Assembly: GCF_002813245.1 (NCBI RefSeq)
Contig: NZ_PHUF01000003.1
Location: 372,001 to 436,000 of the forward strand
DNA length: 64,000 nt
From: Novosphingobium kunmingense
Lineage (GTDB): Bacteria; Pseudomonadota; Alphaproteobacteria; Sphingomonadales; Sphingomonadaceae
Direction: 5' to 3'
The position numbers and the translations under genes are program-made. Shown in pieces: positions 1 to 9,594 of this stretch (its first letter is position 1; each line of letters starts with the position of its first letter). The notes under the pieces are model-generated. The model was not told the DNA's origin. It ran no database searches and was given only the letters and a program-made list of their open reading frames with translations.

Positions 1-1296
1 GGCCTTTTTGCCGGACTGGTTCTGGCGCAGATGGGGCTCAAACCCATCATCCTCGACCGCGGCAAGGTGGTGCGCCAGCGCACCAAGGACACCTGGGGCC
101 TGTGGCGGCGCAGCGAGCTCAATCCCGACAGCAACGTCCAGTTCGGCGAAGGCGGGGCGGGGACCTTCTCCGACGGCAAGCTCTATTGCCGGGTGAAGGA
201 CCCGCGCTTCCTTGGCCGCAAGGTGCTGGAAGAGTTCGTCAGGGCCGGCGCCCCCGACGACATTCTGTGGGAAGCGCATCCGCACATCGGCACCTTCCGT
301 CTCGTCACGATGGTCGAGAGCTTACGCGAAACGATTGAAGGCCTGGGCGGCGAATACCGCTGGCAGACGCGGGTCGACGATCTGGAGCTGGAACGGCGCG
401 GCGATGGCTTTGCCCTGCGCGGCCTGCACCTGCACGATGGCACCTTTCTGGAAGCAGACCACGTGGTCATGGCCGTGGGCCACTCGGCGCGCCCGACCTT
501 CGAAATGCTCCATGCCCGGGGCGTGCATATCGAGGCCAAGCCGTTCTCGGTCGGCGTGCGGATCGAGCACCCGCAAAGCTGGATCGACGAAGCGCGCTAT
601 GGCCGTTTCGCCAAGCATCCGGATCTTGGAGCGGCGGCCTACAGCCTGGTCCACCATGCCAGCAACGGGCGCACGGTCTATTCGTTCTGCATGTGCCCGG
701 GCGGGCGCGTGGTGGCCGCGACCAGCGAGGAAGGCCGCGTCGTCACCAACGGGATGAGCCAGTACTCCCGCGCCGAATTCAACGCAAATTCGGGCTTCGT
801 CGTCGGCATCGATCCGGCGCGCGATTACCCGGACGGGCCGCTGGCGGGCATCGCCTTCCAGCGCAAGTGGGAAAGCCTGGCCTTCGAGGCCGGCGGCGGC
901 GGCTACCGCGCGCCGGGGCAGCGGGTGGAGGATTTCCTCGCTGGGCGGCCATCGGCCGCGCTCGGTGCGGTCGTGCCCAGCTACAAGCCCGGTGTCACGC
1001 CGACCGATCTTGCTGCCTGCCTCCCCGATTTCGCGGTGGAAGCGATGCGCGAGGCGATCCCGGTGTTCGGCCGCCAGATCCGCCGCTACGACGATCCCGA
1101 CGTGGTCATGACCGGGGTCGAGACCCGCACGTCCAGCCCGGTGCGCATCACCCGCGGCAAGGATTTCCAGTCGCTCAACGTTGCCGGGCTCTTCCCGGCG
1201 GGTGAGGGCGCCGGATATGCCGGCGGGATCCTTTCGGCCGCGATCGACGGGATCAAGGTGGGCGAAGCGATGGCCGCGTCCATCGTCAAGGGATGA
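1..1296 (+). CDS. FAD-dependent dehydrogenase (COG2509-like), 5' end outside window
   Basis: The reading frame is open from base 1, so the start and the first part of the N-terminal FAD-binding fold lie upstream. What remains (431 codons) begins inside the Rossmann βαβ unit, which ends at an acidic-type strand (IILDRG). It closes with the FAD-contacting motif LFPAGEGAGYAGGI, typical of large predicted FAD-dependent dehydrogenases of the COG2509 type. The substrate is unknown for this family. The stop codon overlaps the start of the next flavoprotein by ATGA, so the two are probably co-translated. The family call is firm; the function is open. Confidence 0.82.
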   Translation, partial: GLFAGLVLAQMGLKPIILDRGKVVRQRTKDTWGLWRRSELNPDSNVQFGEGGAGTFSDGKLYCRVKDPRFLGRKVLEEFVRAGAPDDILWEAHPHIGTFRLVTMVESLRETIEGLGGEYRWQTRVDDLELERRGDGFALRGLHLHDGTFLEADHVVMAVGHSARPTFEMLHARGVHIEAKPFSVGVRIEHPQSWIDEARYGRFAKHPDLGAAAYSLVHHASNGRTVYSFCMCPGGRVVAATSEEGRVVTNGMSQYSRAEFNANSGFVVGIDPARDYPDGPLAGIAFQRKWESLAFEAGGGGYRAPGQRVEDFLAGRPSAALGAVVPSYKPGVTPTDLAACLPDFAVEAMREAIPVFGRQIRRYDDPDVVMTGVETRTSSPVRITRGKDFQSLNVAGLFPAGEGAGYAGGILSAAIDGIKVGEAMAASIVKG

Positions 1297-2474
1297 ACGG
1301 TCAAGCCTTCGATGCGATCGTGCTGGGCGCGGGCGCGGCCGGCCTGATGGCCGCCGCCGTGGCCGGCCAGCGCGGCAAGCGCGTTTTGCTCGTCGATCAC
1401 AATCCCGAAGCCGGGCGCAAGATCCTGATTTCGGGTGGCGGGCGCTGCAATTTCACCAACCTCGGCACCGCGCCCGACCGCTACTTGTCGGACAACCTGC
1501 ATTTCGCCAAGTCGGCGCTGAGCCGGTATACCCCGCGCGATTTTATCGACCTGGTCGAAGCCCATGGCATCGCCTGGCACGAAAAGACGCTGGGGCAACT
1601 GTTCTGCGACGGCTCGGCCCGGCAGATCGTCGCGCTGCTGCTCGAGGAATGCGCCAAGGGCCAGGTCCGCCTCGCATTCGGCGAGCCGGTGTCCCACATC
1701 GACTACGGCGATGGCCTCTACCGCGTCATGATGGCCGGCACGCGACACACCGCGCCGGTGCTGGTCATCGCCACCGGCGGTCCGTCGATCCCCAAGCTTG
1801 GCGCAAGCGGATTTGCCTACGATCTGGCCCGCCGCTTCGACCTTGGCGTGATCCAGCCGCGCCCGGCTCTGGTGCCTTTCACCCTGGGCGAGGACGAAGC
1901 CCTGTTTCGCGAGTTGTCGGGAGTCTCAACCGAAGTTGAGGTTCATTGGAAAAAGGCGCATTTCCGCGAGGCCGCACTGTTCACCCACCGCGGGTTGTCG
2001 GGTCCCGCCATGCTGCAGATCAGCAGCTATTGGCAGCATCGCACGCCGATCCAGGTCGACTTCGTTCCCGATGCCGCGCGCGGCTGGCTGGTCGATGCCA
2101 AGCGCGCCGCCCCGCGCCAGACGCTGCGCCGTACGCTGGCCGAACGGCTGCCCGAACGGCTCGCCGACGCGCTGCTCGACAAGCTGGGGATGGCCGGCGA
2201 ACTGGGCGCGCAAGGCGACAGGGCGCTGGTCCGCGCCGAAGAGGCGCTGCGTCGCTGGGCCTTCACCCCCAACGGCACCGAAGGCTTTGCCAAGGCCGAG
2301 GTGACGGCCGGCGGCATCGCCACGGCGGGGCTGTCGTCGCAGACCATGGAGGCGCGCAAGGTGCCCGGGCTCTACGCGATCGGCGAAGCGGTCGACGTGA
2401 CCGGCTGGCTCGGCGGTTACAATTTCCAGTGGGCCTGGGCGAGCGCGGTCGCCTGCGGGCGCGCTATTCCCTGA
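1293..2474 (+). CDS. HI0933/BaiN-type NAD(P)/FAD-dependent flavoprotein
   Basis: A 393-residue flavoprotein. The N-terminus carries an FAD dinucleotide-binding motif (VLGAGAAGLMAA, about residues 11–22), followed by EAGRKILISGGGRCNFTN, the signature of the HI0933/YhiN/BaiN family. The C-terminus has TAGGI…GLYAIGEAVDVTGWLGGYN, the second FAD-binding signature. Family members are cytosolic flavoproteins of mostly unknown substrate; BaiN of Clostridium reduces a bile acid intermediate, but that role should not be transferred here. It overlaps the upstream flavoprotein by four bases and converges with the next gene, sharing 11 bases at the 3' ends. Confidence 0.9.
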   Translation: MNGQAFDAIVLGAGAAGLMAAAVAGQRGKRVLLVDHNPEAGRKILISGGGRCNFTNLGTAPDRYLSDNLHFAKSALSRYTPRDFIDLVEAHGIAWHEKTLGQLFCDGSARQIVALLLEECAKGQVRLAFGEPVSHIDYGDGLYRVMMAGTRHTAPVLVIATGGPSIPKLGASGFAYDLARRFDLGVIQPRPALVPFTLGEDEALFRELSGVSTEVEVHWKKAHFREAALFTHRGLSGPAMLQISSYWQHRTPIQVDFVPDAARGWLVDAKRAAPRQTLRRTLAERLPERLADALLDKLGMAGELGAQGDRALVRAEEALRRWAFTPNGTEGFAKAEVTAGGIATAGLSSQTMEARKVPGLYAIGEAVDVTGWLGGYNFQWAWASAVACGRAIP

Positions 2475-2916
2475 CCGGCTTGCCCTTGAGGTTGGTCAGC
2501 ACGACCATTTCGTCGTACATCGCGATCAGGTGGCCGTCGTACCACTGGTCCATAACGCATTTCACCCGGCCGAAGAACGGGGCGATGTCGTTGTTGTCAT
2601 AATGGCCATCGTTGGCTGTCGTCGGCAGCGTGACTTCAAGCGCCTGGCCCTTGAGATAGGCGGCGATCTCGTCGATGTGCGCGCGCAGGGCCAGCTTGCG
2701 GTGGTCCCCGCTCGACCCGCCGCTGCGGGCGTGCTGCAATTCTTCCTTGGCCTTGTCCATCAGGCCCGAGACATAGGAATAGACCCGCTCCATGTTCTCG
2801 CGTTTCAGCGCGATCATGGTGTCGACGTAATCCTTCTTGATCCGCTGGGCGGCGGTGTCGGGGTGTTCGGTGCCGTGAAAGGCCTGGCCGAAGCGGACGG
2901 GGTTTTCCTGGATCAT
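2464..2916 (-). CDS. Conserved-looking hypothetical protein, 150 aa
   Basis: A 150-residue soluble, charged protein that I do not assign to a family. It has no signal peptide or membrane segment. The middle (about residues 40–95) is predicted helical and rich in Lys, Glu and Arg, with a Gly/Ser-rich break (ARSGGSSGDH). The C-terminal third is richer in hydrophobic and aromatic residues. The ATG at 2914–2916 is the first start in the frame. It converges with the flavoprotein gene and overlaps its last 11 bases, leaving no room for a terminator. Codon use matches the neighbours, so it is probably a real gene. Confidence 0.7.
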   Translation of the reverse strand: MIQENPVRFGQAFHGTEHPDTAAQRIKKDYVDTMIALKRENMERVYSYVSGLMDKAKEELQHARSGGSSGDHRKLALRAHIDEIAAYLKGQALEVTLPTTANDGHYDNNDIAPFFGRVKCVMDQWYDGHLIAMYDEMVVLTNLKGKPVRE

Positions 2917-3028
2917 GCAAGGGGACTTAGCCGATCCATGGTTATCAGGCGGTTAAGCACACCTGTTTTGCTTGTCGCGCGCCCTCCATGCGCTACCATC
3001 ATGCCGGAGTAACGGGTGGGAGTTTTGA

Positions 3029-3952
3029 GTGATGGGCGGTGTCCTGATCGCGCTGCTGGGCGTGGTGTTCATTTTTGTTCTGATGGGCGTGCGCGTGGTC
3101 CGGCAGGGCTATGTCTATACGATCGAGAGGCTGGGCAAGTTCACGCTGGCCGCCAGTCCCGGCCTCCACGTCATCATTCCGTTCGTCGACCGCGTAGGCC
3201 ACAAGGTCAACATGATGGAACAGGTGCTCGACATCCCGGGGCAGGAAATCATCACCAAGGACAACGCGATGGTCGGCGTCGATGCCATCGTGTTCTTCCA
3301 GGTTCTGGACGCGGGCAAGGCGGCCTACGAGGTGTCGAACCTCTATGTCGCGATCATGCAGCTGACGACGACCAACCTGCGCACCGTGATGGGCAGCATG
3401 GACCTCGACGAAACGCTGTCCAAGCGGGACGAGATCAACGCCAAGCTGCTTGCGGTGATCGATCACGCGACCAGCCCTTGGGGCGTCAAGATCACCCGCA
3501 TCGAGATCAAGGACATTCGCCCGCCGGCGGACATTTCCAACGCGATGGCCCGCCAGATGAAGGCGGAGCGCGAAAAGCGCGCCAACATTCTGGAGGCAGA
3601 AGGGCTGCGCGCCGCCGAAATTCTGAGGGCCGAGGGTGAAAAGCAGGGCGCGATCCTGTCGGCCGAAGGGCGCAAGGAAGCGGCGTTTCGCGACGCCGAA
3701 GCGCGCGAGCGTTCGGCCGAGGCAGAAGCGCGCGCAACACAGGTCGTGTCCGAAGCCATCGCCACCTCGGGCACGCAGGCGCTCAATTACTTCGTCGCGC
3801 AGAAATACACCGAAGCGGTCGCCGGTTTTGCCACGTCGCCCAACGCCAAGACGATCCTGTTCCCGGTCGAGGCGACGCAGCTGATCGGATCGATCGGCGG
3901 GATCGGCGAACTGGTGAAGGACGCGCTCGACAGCAAGGGGCCGCTGAAATGA
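3029..3952 (+). CDS. SPFH/band-7 membrane protein (QmcA/stomatin-like)
   Basis: A 307-residue SPFH-domain protein. One N-terminal membrane segment (about residues 3–22) is followed by the band-7 domain (residues 25–200, with [14 protein letters not shown] and the conserved [12 protein letters not shown]) and an Ala/Glu-rich coiled coil (about 180–260). Such proteins form oligomeric membrane scaffolds and are usually paired with an NfeD protein, as here: the next gene overlaps by ATGA. The start may be GTG 3029 or ATG 3032; the purine-rich GGTGGGAG ending at 3022 suits either. The family is clear; its client in this organism is unknown. Confidence 0.92.
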   Translation: MMGGVLIALLGVVFIFVLMGVRVVRQGYVYTIERLGKFTLAASPGLHVIIPFVDRVGHKVNMMEQVLDIPGQEIITKDNAMVGVDAIVFFQVLDAGKAAYEVSNLYVAIMQLTTTNLRTVMGSMDLDETLSKRDEINAKLLAVIDHATSPWGVKITRIEIKDIRPPADISNAMARQMKAEREKRANILEAEGLRAAEILRAEGEKQGAILSAEGRKEAAFRDAEARERSAEAEARATQVVSEAIATSGTQALNYFVAQKYTEAVAGFATSPNAKTILFPVEATQLIGSIGGIGELVKDALDSKGPLK

Positions 3953-4398
3953 ACCCGCTGATGGATGGCACCTCGCCGCAATGGCTGTGGCTCGGCCTCG
4001 GACTGGTCCTGGCGATCGGGGAAATGGTAATCCCCGGGGTGTTCCTGATCTGGCTGGCCGGGGCGGCGCTGATAACCGGCCTCGTTACCTGGGCCCTGCC
4101 GATCGGGATGCCCTTGCAGGTCGTCCTGTTCGCCGTGCTGGCGATCGTGTCGGTGTTCCTGGGGCGCAACTGGCTGCGTGCCAATCCGGTCGAGGCCGCC
4201 GACCCCAAGATGAACGACCGCGGCGCGCGCAGCGTGGGCGAGGTGGTGCTCGTGACCGAGGCGATCGGTGCGGGGACCGGGCGCGTCAAACTGGGTGACA
4301 GCGAATGGCTGGCCCGCGGCCCTGATGCGGAAGCCGGAACCCGGATGCGCGTCGCGGGTCATGACGGCGCGACGCTGATTGTCGAACACCTGCACTGA
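3949..4398 (+). CDS. NfeD-like membrane protein
   Basis: A 149-residue short NfeD-type protein. Two or three hydrophobic helices lie between residues 10 and 75 ([20 protein letters not shown] and following), and the C-terminal 60 residues form the small OB-fold-like NfeD domain ([19 protein letters not shown]…). It starts inside the stop region of the SPFH gene (ATGA overlap), the standard arrangement for an SPFH–NfeD pair that works together in membrane microdomains. The long form with a ClpP-like protease domain is not present. Confidence 0.9.
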   Translation: MNPLMDGTSPQWLWLGLGLVLAIGEMVIPGVFLIWLAGAALITGLVTWALPIGMPLQVVLFAVLAIVSVFLGRNWLRANPVEAADPKMNDRGARSVGEVVLVTEAIGAGTGRVKLGDSEWLARGPDAEAGTRMRVAGHDGATLIVEHLH

Positions 4399-4426
4399 CC
4401 CCATATAGGGCGCCAAGGAGCCCTGC

Positions 4427-4828
4427 ATGACCGACAAGATCGACCTGACCGAAGCCGAATGGCGCCAGAAGCTGTCGCCTGAGCAGTACCACGTCCTGCG
4501 CGAACACGGCACCGAACGCGCCTTCACCGGGAAGTACGAGAAGAACAAGGCGACCGGGGTCTACATGTGCGCTGGCTGCGGGGCGCCGCTGTTCGCTTCT
4601 GCGACCAAGTACGATAGCGGATCGGGCTGGCCGAGCTATACCGCGCCGGTCGACGATGAGGCGGTGGACGAGGTCCGCGACGCATCGCACGGCATGGTCC
4701 GCACCGAGGTGCGCTGCGCCAGGTGCGACGGGCACCTGGGCCACGTGTTTCCGGACGGCCCGCGCGACCAGGGCGGGCTGCGCTACTGCATCAACAGTGC
4801 CAGCCTCGACTTCAAGCCCGGAGAATGA
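4427..4828 (+). CDS. msrB: Peptide-methionine (R)-S-oxide reductase MsrB
   Basis: A 133-residue cytosolic MsrB, which repairs methionine-R-sulfoxide in proteins. Two CxxC pairs (Cys48/Cys51 and Cys97/Cys100) form the structural zinc site, and Cys121 in RYCINSASL is the catalytic residue. The motifs SGSGWPSY and [11 protein letters not shown] are typical. An AAGGAG Shine–Dalgarno lies just upstream of the ATG at 4427. The matching MsrA is far away, at 20296–20826, so the two stereospecific reductases are not co-transcribed. Confidence 0.97.
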   Translation: MTDKIDLTEAEWRQKLSPEQYHVLREHGTERAFTGKYEKNKATGVYMCAGCGAPLFASATKYDSGSGWPSYTAPVDDEAVDEVRDASHGMVRTEVRCARCDGHLGHVFPDGPRDQGGLRYCINSASLDFKPGE

Positions 4829-4946
4829 CGGCTCGGCGGCAGGCCTGCGCGGTTTGACGATTGGGCATTAACCCTGCGGGTTTATTGTCCTATGGTGCGA
4901 ACGCGTGCCGGGCCTTTCGCCGCGGCGGGAGGAATGATCGAGCCTT

Positions 4947-7076
4947 ATGGCAAGAAGCGATATCCGGCGGACCCCGCCGCGAGGACGCCAGCCTGAACCC
5001 ACACAGCAACCGTCAAGTTGGCGCCGGATCGTCCGCCGGGTCTTCGTCTGGGGCTTTGCCCTGGCGCTGCTCGGGACCGTCGCGCTGGCCGTTGCCGTGG
5101 GAATCACCGCGCGGACCCTGCCCAGTTACGACGAACTGAAATCCAGCCAGGTCGGCCAGATGATCGTCGTGCGCGCGCGCGACGGCTCCGAATTGTTCGC
5201 CATGGGGCCGAGCTACGGCAAATGGGTGCCTTACGGCCAAATCCCGCAGGTGATGAAAGACGCGATGCTGTCCACCGAGGACAAGCGTTTCCGCAGCCAT
5301 CCCGGGGTCGATCCCGTCGGCATCGCGCGCTCATTCTACGTGCGTTATCAGGAAGGGCGCTTCAAGCAGGGCGGGTCGACCATAACCCAGCAGCTGGCGC
5401 GCACCGTCTTCCTCAACAACGATCGCACGTGGAGCCGCAAGCTGCGCGAGGTCGTCCTGGCGCTGGCGCTCGAATGGAACTTCTCCAAGGACCAGATCCT
5501 CGAGGCCTATCTCAACAAGGTCTATTTCGGTGGCGGCGCCTATGGCATCGACGCTGCCAGCCGCAAGTTCTTCGGCCATCCCGGCACCAATCTGTCGCTG
5601 TCCGAAGCGGCTATCATCGCCGGTCTGGTCAAGGCGCCTTCGCATTACTCGCCGACCGCCGACGCCAAGGCGGCGGTCGATCGCGCCCAGGTCGTATTGA
5701 ACCTGATGGTCGTCAACGGCGCGATCAGCCGGAGCGAGGCCGACGCGGTCGAATTCGGCAAGATGCGCTTCGCCGCGGAAAAGGGCCAGAACTCGGCTCG
5801 CTACTTCACCGACTGGGCGCTGCCGCAGCTTGACCTGTTACTGGGCGACGTGACCGAACCGATCGAGGTCTGGACAACGCTTGACCCCAAACTTCAGGCC
5901 CAGGCGACGAGCTCGATTCAGGCCAACGTGCCGGGCGGCGCGCAGGGCGCGCTGGTCAGCCTCGACCGCGACGGGGCGGTCCTCGCCATGGTCGGCGGCA
6001 CCGACTATGTCACCTCGAACTACAATCGCGCCACCAACGCAGTGCGCCAGCCGGGCTCGGTGTGGAAGCTGTTCGTGTTCCTTGCCGCGCTGGAGGCGGG
6101 CTACAACCCCGACAGCAAGGTGGTGGACGAGCCTGTCACAATCCAGGGCTGGACCCCGCGCAATTCGACCGGGACCTACGCCGGAGAAATCGACGTGCGC
6201 ACGGCTTTTGCCTATTCGAAGAACACGGTAGCCGCGCAGCTTGGCAACGAAGTCGGCTTCTCGGCCGTGGCCGGCATGGCCCGCCGCTTCGGCATCACCA
6301 CGCCGATCAGCACCTACCCGTCGATGGTGCTTGGCGCCAACGAGGTGCGCCTGATCGACATGACCCGCGCCTTCGCCTCGGTTTCGGCGAAGGGCCAGGC
6401 GATCGAGCCCTATGGCATCGTCAAGGTCACCTCGACCGGCGGCCGCGTGCTCTACCAGCGTGAGGCGCGCGGCGGCCAGATGCTGGTCCCGGCCTACGTT
6501 GCAGCGGGGATCACCGACCTTCTGCAAAGCGCGGTCAACATCGGCACCGGTCGTGCGGCCCAGATCGGCCGTCCGGTAGCGGGCAAGACCGGCACCACCA
6601 CGTCGAACAAGGACGGCTGGTTCCTGGGCTTTTCGAGCGGCGTGACGACCGGTGTGTGGATGGGCCGCGACGACGACAAGCCCGTGCCCGGCCTGCAGGG
6701 CGGGACCGCGCCGGCGCGCGCCTTTGCGACCTATATGAAGAGCGCCGTAGCCAACCGCCCGGTCGAACAGTTCGACACCGAGATCACCCTGCCGGCCTGG
6801 CAACTCGAACCGGACGACGAGGCGAACCTCGGGATCAATCCGGACGAGTATTATTACCCGGACGAACAGGGCAACATGGTCGAACCGCTGCGCCCCGACG
6901 ATCAGGAACAGCTCCCGCCCGATCAGGGCGTGCCCAATCCGAATGAGGAAGACGCGCCGCCGCCGGCTGCCAACCAGGATTTCCTCGACCAGGCGACCGG
7001 CCGCAACCGGCCGCAGCAGCAGCAGCAAGCTCCGCCCGCTCGCCCGCAGCGCGACCGGGCAGTCCAGCCCCAATAG
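4947..7076 (+). CDS. mrcA: Penicillin-binding protein 1A, bifunctional transglycosylase/transpeptidase
   Basis: A 709-residue class A PBP that polymerises and cross-links peptidoglycan at the inner membrane. A basic cytoplasmic tail is followed by one membrane helix (about 31–54). The glycosyltransferase-51 domain comes next (catalytic Glu111 in STEDKRFRSHPG, then GGSTITQQLARTVFL). The transpeptidase domain has SVWK (Ser371), the SKN motif and KTGTT (Lys547). The last 100 residues are acidic, then Pro/Gln-rich and probably disordered. The start at 4947 is preceded by GGAGG at a long spacing of about 13 bases; the ATG at 4934 is out of frame. A strong terminator follows. Confidence 0.95.
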   Translation: MARSDIRRTPPRGRQPEPTQQPSSWRRIVRRVFVWGFALALLGTVALAVAVGITARTLPSYDELKSSQVGQMIVVRARDGSELFAMGPSYGKWVPYGQIPQVMKDAMLSTEDKRFRSHPGVDPVGIARSFYVRYQEGRFKQGGSTITQQLARTVFLNNDRTWSRKLREVVLALALEWNFSKDQILEAYLNKVYFGGGAYGIDAASRKFFGHPGTNLSLSEAAIIAGLVKAPSHYSPTADAKAAVDRAQVVLNLMVVNGAISRSEADAVEFGKMRFAAEKGQNSARYFTDWALPQLDLLLGDVTEPIEVWTTLDPKLQAQATSSIQANVPGGAQGALVSLDRDGAVLAMVGGTDYVTSNYNRATNAVRQPGSVWKLFVFLAALEAGYNPDSKVVDEPVTIQGWTPRNSTGTYAGEIDVRTAFAYSKNTVAAQLGNEVGFSAVAGMARRFGITTPISTYPSMVLGANEVRLIDMTRAFASVSAKGQAIEPYGIVKVTSTGGRVLYQREARGGQMLVPAYVAAGITDLLQSAVNIGTGRAAQIGRPVAGKTGTTTSNKDGWFLGFSSGVTTGVWMGRDDDKPVPGLQGGTAPARAFATYMKSAVANRPVEQFDTEITLPAWQLEPDDEANLGINPDEYYYPDEQGNMVEPLRPDDQEQLPPDQGVPNPNEEDAPPPAANQDFLDQATGRNRPQQQQQAPPARPQRDRAVQPQ

Positions 7077-7078
7077 CG

Positions 7079-7120
7079 AAAGGGCCCCCCGCCGTCCGCG
7101 GCAGGGGGCCCTTCTTTTTT
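7079..7120 (+). terminator. Rho-independent terminator after the PBP1A gene
   Basis: A long GC-rich stem (GGGCCCCCCGCCG paired with CGGCAGGGGGCCC, one bulged base) with the tetraloop TCCG runs directly into CTTTTTT. It sits three bases after the PBP1A stop and separates it from the convergent degP gene. Confidence 0.93.
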
Positions 7121-7147
7121 AGCTAGAACGGCTGCGGCGCCGGCCGA

Positions 7148-8680
7148 TCAGCGCAGCCGCACCGGCACGTAGACCGCCGGCTGGCCGCGCTTCTGCACGC
7201 GGAGCAGCACCGCGGCGCGGTTTTCAGCCTTGGCGGCGCGGATCGCGGCGTCGAGATCGGCGACGCTGGCCAGTTCGCGGTAATTTGCCGAGAGAATGAT
7301 GTCCCCGCGGGTAAAGCCGCGCGTGGCCGCATCGGACGAGGGATCGACCTGCGACACCACGACCCCGCGGGTCGAGGTCGGCACGCCGAGCTGCCCAGCG
7401 ATCTGCGGCGTCAGCGCCATGACCGACAGGCCCAGCGCCTGGTTGCTGAGGCCCGCAGCGGTGGATGCGCCGCGATCGGCGTCGTCGTTCTGCGAAGGCG
7501 CGTTGGGGTTGAACTGCTGCTGGGCCAGTTCCTCCTCGCTCGGCCGCTTGCCGACGGTCGCGGTGATGGTCATGCGCTTGCCGTCGCGCAGCAGCTCGAT
7601 CGGGATGCGCTTGCCCGGCTCGGTATTGGCGACAATGTAGGACAGCGTCTGGTCGGGGCTGACGTCCTTGCCGTCGACCTTCACCACGATGTCACCGGCC
7701 TGGAGGCCCGCGGCGGCAGCCGCCTGGCCCGGCTGGACCGACTGGATCAGCTCGCCCCGGTTGTGCGCAAGGCCGAGCGAATCAGCGACATCCTCGGTCA
7801 CCGGCTGGATCTGGACGCCGAGGTAGCCGCGGTCGATCGACACGCCCTTGATCAGCTTGTCGACAATCGGAGCGGCGGTTTCGGCGGGAATCGCAAAGCC
7901 GATGCCGACCGACCCGCCGGTGGGCGAGAAGATCGCATTGTTGATGCCGATGACCTGGCCCTTCATGTCGAACATCGGGCCGCCCGAATTACCCCGGTTG
8001 ATCGATGCGTCGGTCTGCAGGTAGCGGTCATAGGCGCTGCCCGACCCGGTCGAGCGGGTCACCGCCGAGACGATGCCCGAGGTTACCGTGCCGCCGAGGC
8101 CGAAGGGATTGCCGATGGCGATAACCCAATCGCCCACGCGGGCCGAACGGCTGTCACCGAACTTGACGAAGGGCAGCGGCTTGGTTGCCTGGATCTTGAG
8201 CACGGCCAGGTCCGACGGCGCGTCCTTGCCGACCAGGCGGGCCGGATACTCGGTCCCGTCGGGCATGGTCACGGTGATCGATTCAACCTGGCCGCGGCCG
8301 TCGGCGGTGATCACGTGGTTGTTGGTCACGACATAGCCGTCGGCCGAAATGATGAAGCCCGAGCCAAGCGACTGTGCCTCGCGCGTCTGGGGCGAATTGC
8401 CGCCCCCGCCACCGAACAGCCCCTCGAACGGGGTTCCGGCAAAGGGATTGCCTCCAGCCTGGACCTGGATCTTCTGGCGGGTCGATATGTTGACCACTGC
8501 CGGCTGCAACTGCTGCGTCAGATCTGCGAAGCTGGCCGGGGCGCCCGCGCGCGGGACGACGCCGGTCATCTGGCTGGCGTCGTTCTGGGCAACCTGCGCG
8601 CCGGCAGGCAGGCCGGTCGCCAGCGAAAGGGCCGCGCCGCCAAGCAGCAGCGCCGAAGTCACTCCATAAGCGTATCGCAC
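7148..8680 (-). CDS. degP: DegP/HtrA-type periplasmic serine protease
   Basis: A Do-family protease/chaperone of about 510 residues that handles misfolded envelope proteins. An N-terminal signal peptide (hydrophobic ALLLGGAALSLATG, then AGAQ) is followed by a trypsin-like domain with the triad His in VTNNHVI, Asp in SDLAVLKI and Ser in GNSGGP. Two PDZ domains follow. I place the start at GTG 8680, spaced from the AGAGGA upstream; a TTG at 8689 is in frame but lies only two bases from that Shine–Dalgarno. The hflC gene lies just upstream on the same strand, so the block is devoted to membrane and periplasmic proteolysis control. Confidence 0.94.
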   Translation of the reverse strand: MRYAYGVTSALLLGGAALSLATGLPAGAQVAQNDASQMTGVVPRAGAPASFADLTQQLQPAVVNISTRQKIQVQAGGNPFAGTPFEGLFGGGGGNSPQTREAQSLGSGFIISADGYVVTNNHVITADGRGQVESITVTMPDGTEYPARLVGKDAPSDLAVLKIQATKPLPFVKFGDSRSARVGDWVIAIGNPFGLGGTVTSGIVSAVTRSTGSGSAYDRYLQTDASINRGNSGGPMFDMKGQVIGINNAIFSPTGGSVGIGFAIPAETAAPIVDKLIKGVSIDRGYLGVQIQPVTEDVADSLGLAHNRGELIQSVQPGQAAAAAGLQAGDIVVKVDGKDVSPDQTLSYIVANTEPGKRIPIELLRDGKRMTITATVGKRPSEEELAQQQFNPNAPSQNDDADRGASTAAGLSNQALGLSVMALTPQIAGQLGVPTSTRGVVVSQVDPSSDAATRGFTRGDIILSANYRELASVADLDAAIRAAKAENRAAVLLRVQKRGQPAVYVPVRLR

Positions 8681-8758
8681 GTGTCTCAAATCCTCTTGTT
8701 CGTCACGTTCAGACCCGCCTGCGATTCACGCCGGTGCGCCTGAACAGGCATTGAATGG

Positions 8759-9592
8759 CTATTGCCCCCGGAACTGCTTCAGATACTCGCTGTCCGGCCC
8801 CAGGATGATCGTCGCCTTGTTCTTGCGGTCGGTGCCGCCGAAGACCACCTCGTAGCTCTGGATGGCGCGGAAGAAGTCGTAGAACGCGGGATCGCGCCCG
8901 GCGACCGATCCAAGCATCCGCGCGGAATCGGTTCGTGCGGCCATGAGGATGCGTTCGGCCTCGCGCGCGCCGTTCTCGGTCTCGGCCGCGGCGATCCGCG
9001 CGCGTTCGCCTTCCATGCGCTCGATCGTCTGCTGCAGCTCGCCCTCGGGGAATACGGCGCCAGTCAGGCGAAGGTCGACCACCTGGAGACCGAGCGGACG
9101 CGCCCGCGCGTCGAGCGCGGCGCGCAGGCGCTGGGTCGCCCCGCCGGTGCCGGGTTGGAGCAACTGGCCCGATGGCACCTGGCCCAGTTCCTGCTGGGCG
9201 ATCGCGCGCAGCGCGTCGTTTACCTGGGCCACGGCCTTGTCGGCGCCGCCGCCGTTCGCGACGACCTTGACCGGATCGAAGGCGCGCAGGGTGGCGCTGG
9301 CATCGACCAGCAGCGGCGCCTTGTCCGACCCGGTCACCGGAAGGCGTTCGGCAGTCGTTCCGAACAAGCCGCGCTCGACCCATTCCACTCGCTCGACCAG
9401 GGGCAGATGCAGGATCAGTCCGCCGCCGCCGGTGCCGGCGACCGGCGTCCAGCGGTTCACCACGCGGACCGGTTCGCCCATGCGGGTGACCACGGCCTGG
9501 CGGCCCTCGGGCACAGCCGAGACGCTAAGGCCGAGGAGAATGGCGGCGGTGCCGAACACGAACAGCGCGGCGCGGGTTCTGGAATTGGCCAT
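8759..9592 (-). CDS. hflC: HflC, modulator of FtsH protease
   Basis: A 277-residue SPFH protein with one N-terminal membrane segment (about residues 8–25) and a periplasmic band-7 domain, ending in a typical helix and the short tail (FFRAIQSYE…SEYLKQF). With HflK it forms the cage that encloses and restrains FtsH. A GTG at 9598 would give the classic four-base overlap with hflK, but GGAGG lies nine bases from the ATG at 9592 and only three from the GTG, so I chose the ATG. It is followed 78 bases later by degP on the same strand. Confidence 0.92.
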   Translation of the reverse strand: MANSRTRAALFVFGTAAILLGLSVSAVPEGRQAVVTRMGEPVRVVNRWTPVAGTGGGGLILHLPLVERVEWVERGLFGTTAERLPVTGSDKAPLLVDASATLRAFDPVKVVANGGGADKAVAQVNDALRAIAQQELGQVPSGQLLQPGTGGATQRLRAALDARARPLGLQVVDLRLTGAVFPEGELQQTIERMEGERARIAAAETENGAREAERILMAARTDSARMLGSVAGRDPAFYDFFRAIQSYEVVFGGTDRKNKATIILGPDSEYLKQFRGQ

Positions 9593-9594
9593 GG

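Noticed and set aside
6997..7030. CAG-rich repeat at the end of the PBP1A gene
   Set aside because: It encodes a poly-Gln stretch in a disordered C-terminal tail; there is no sign of phase variation or frame change.
5838..7073. A 411-codon minus-strand frame opposite the PBP1A gene
   Set aside because: It is antisense to a gene with all catalytic motifs; its composition is low in Lys/Asn/Phe and shows no domain.
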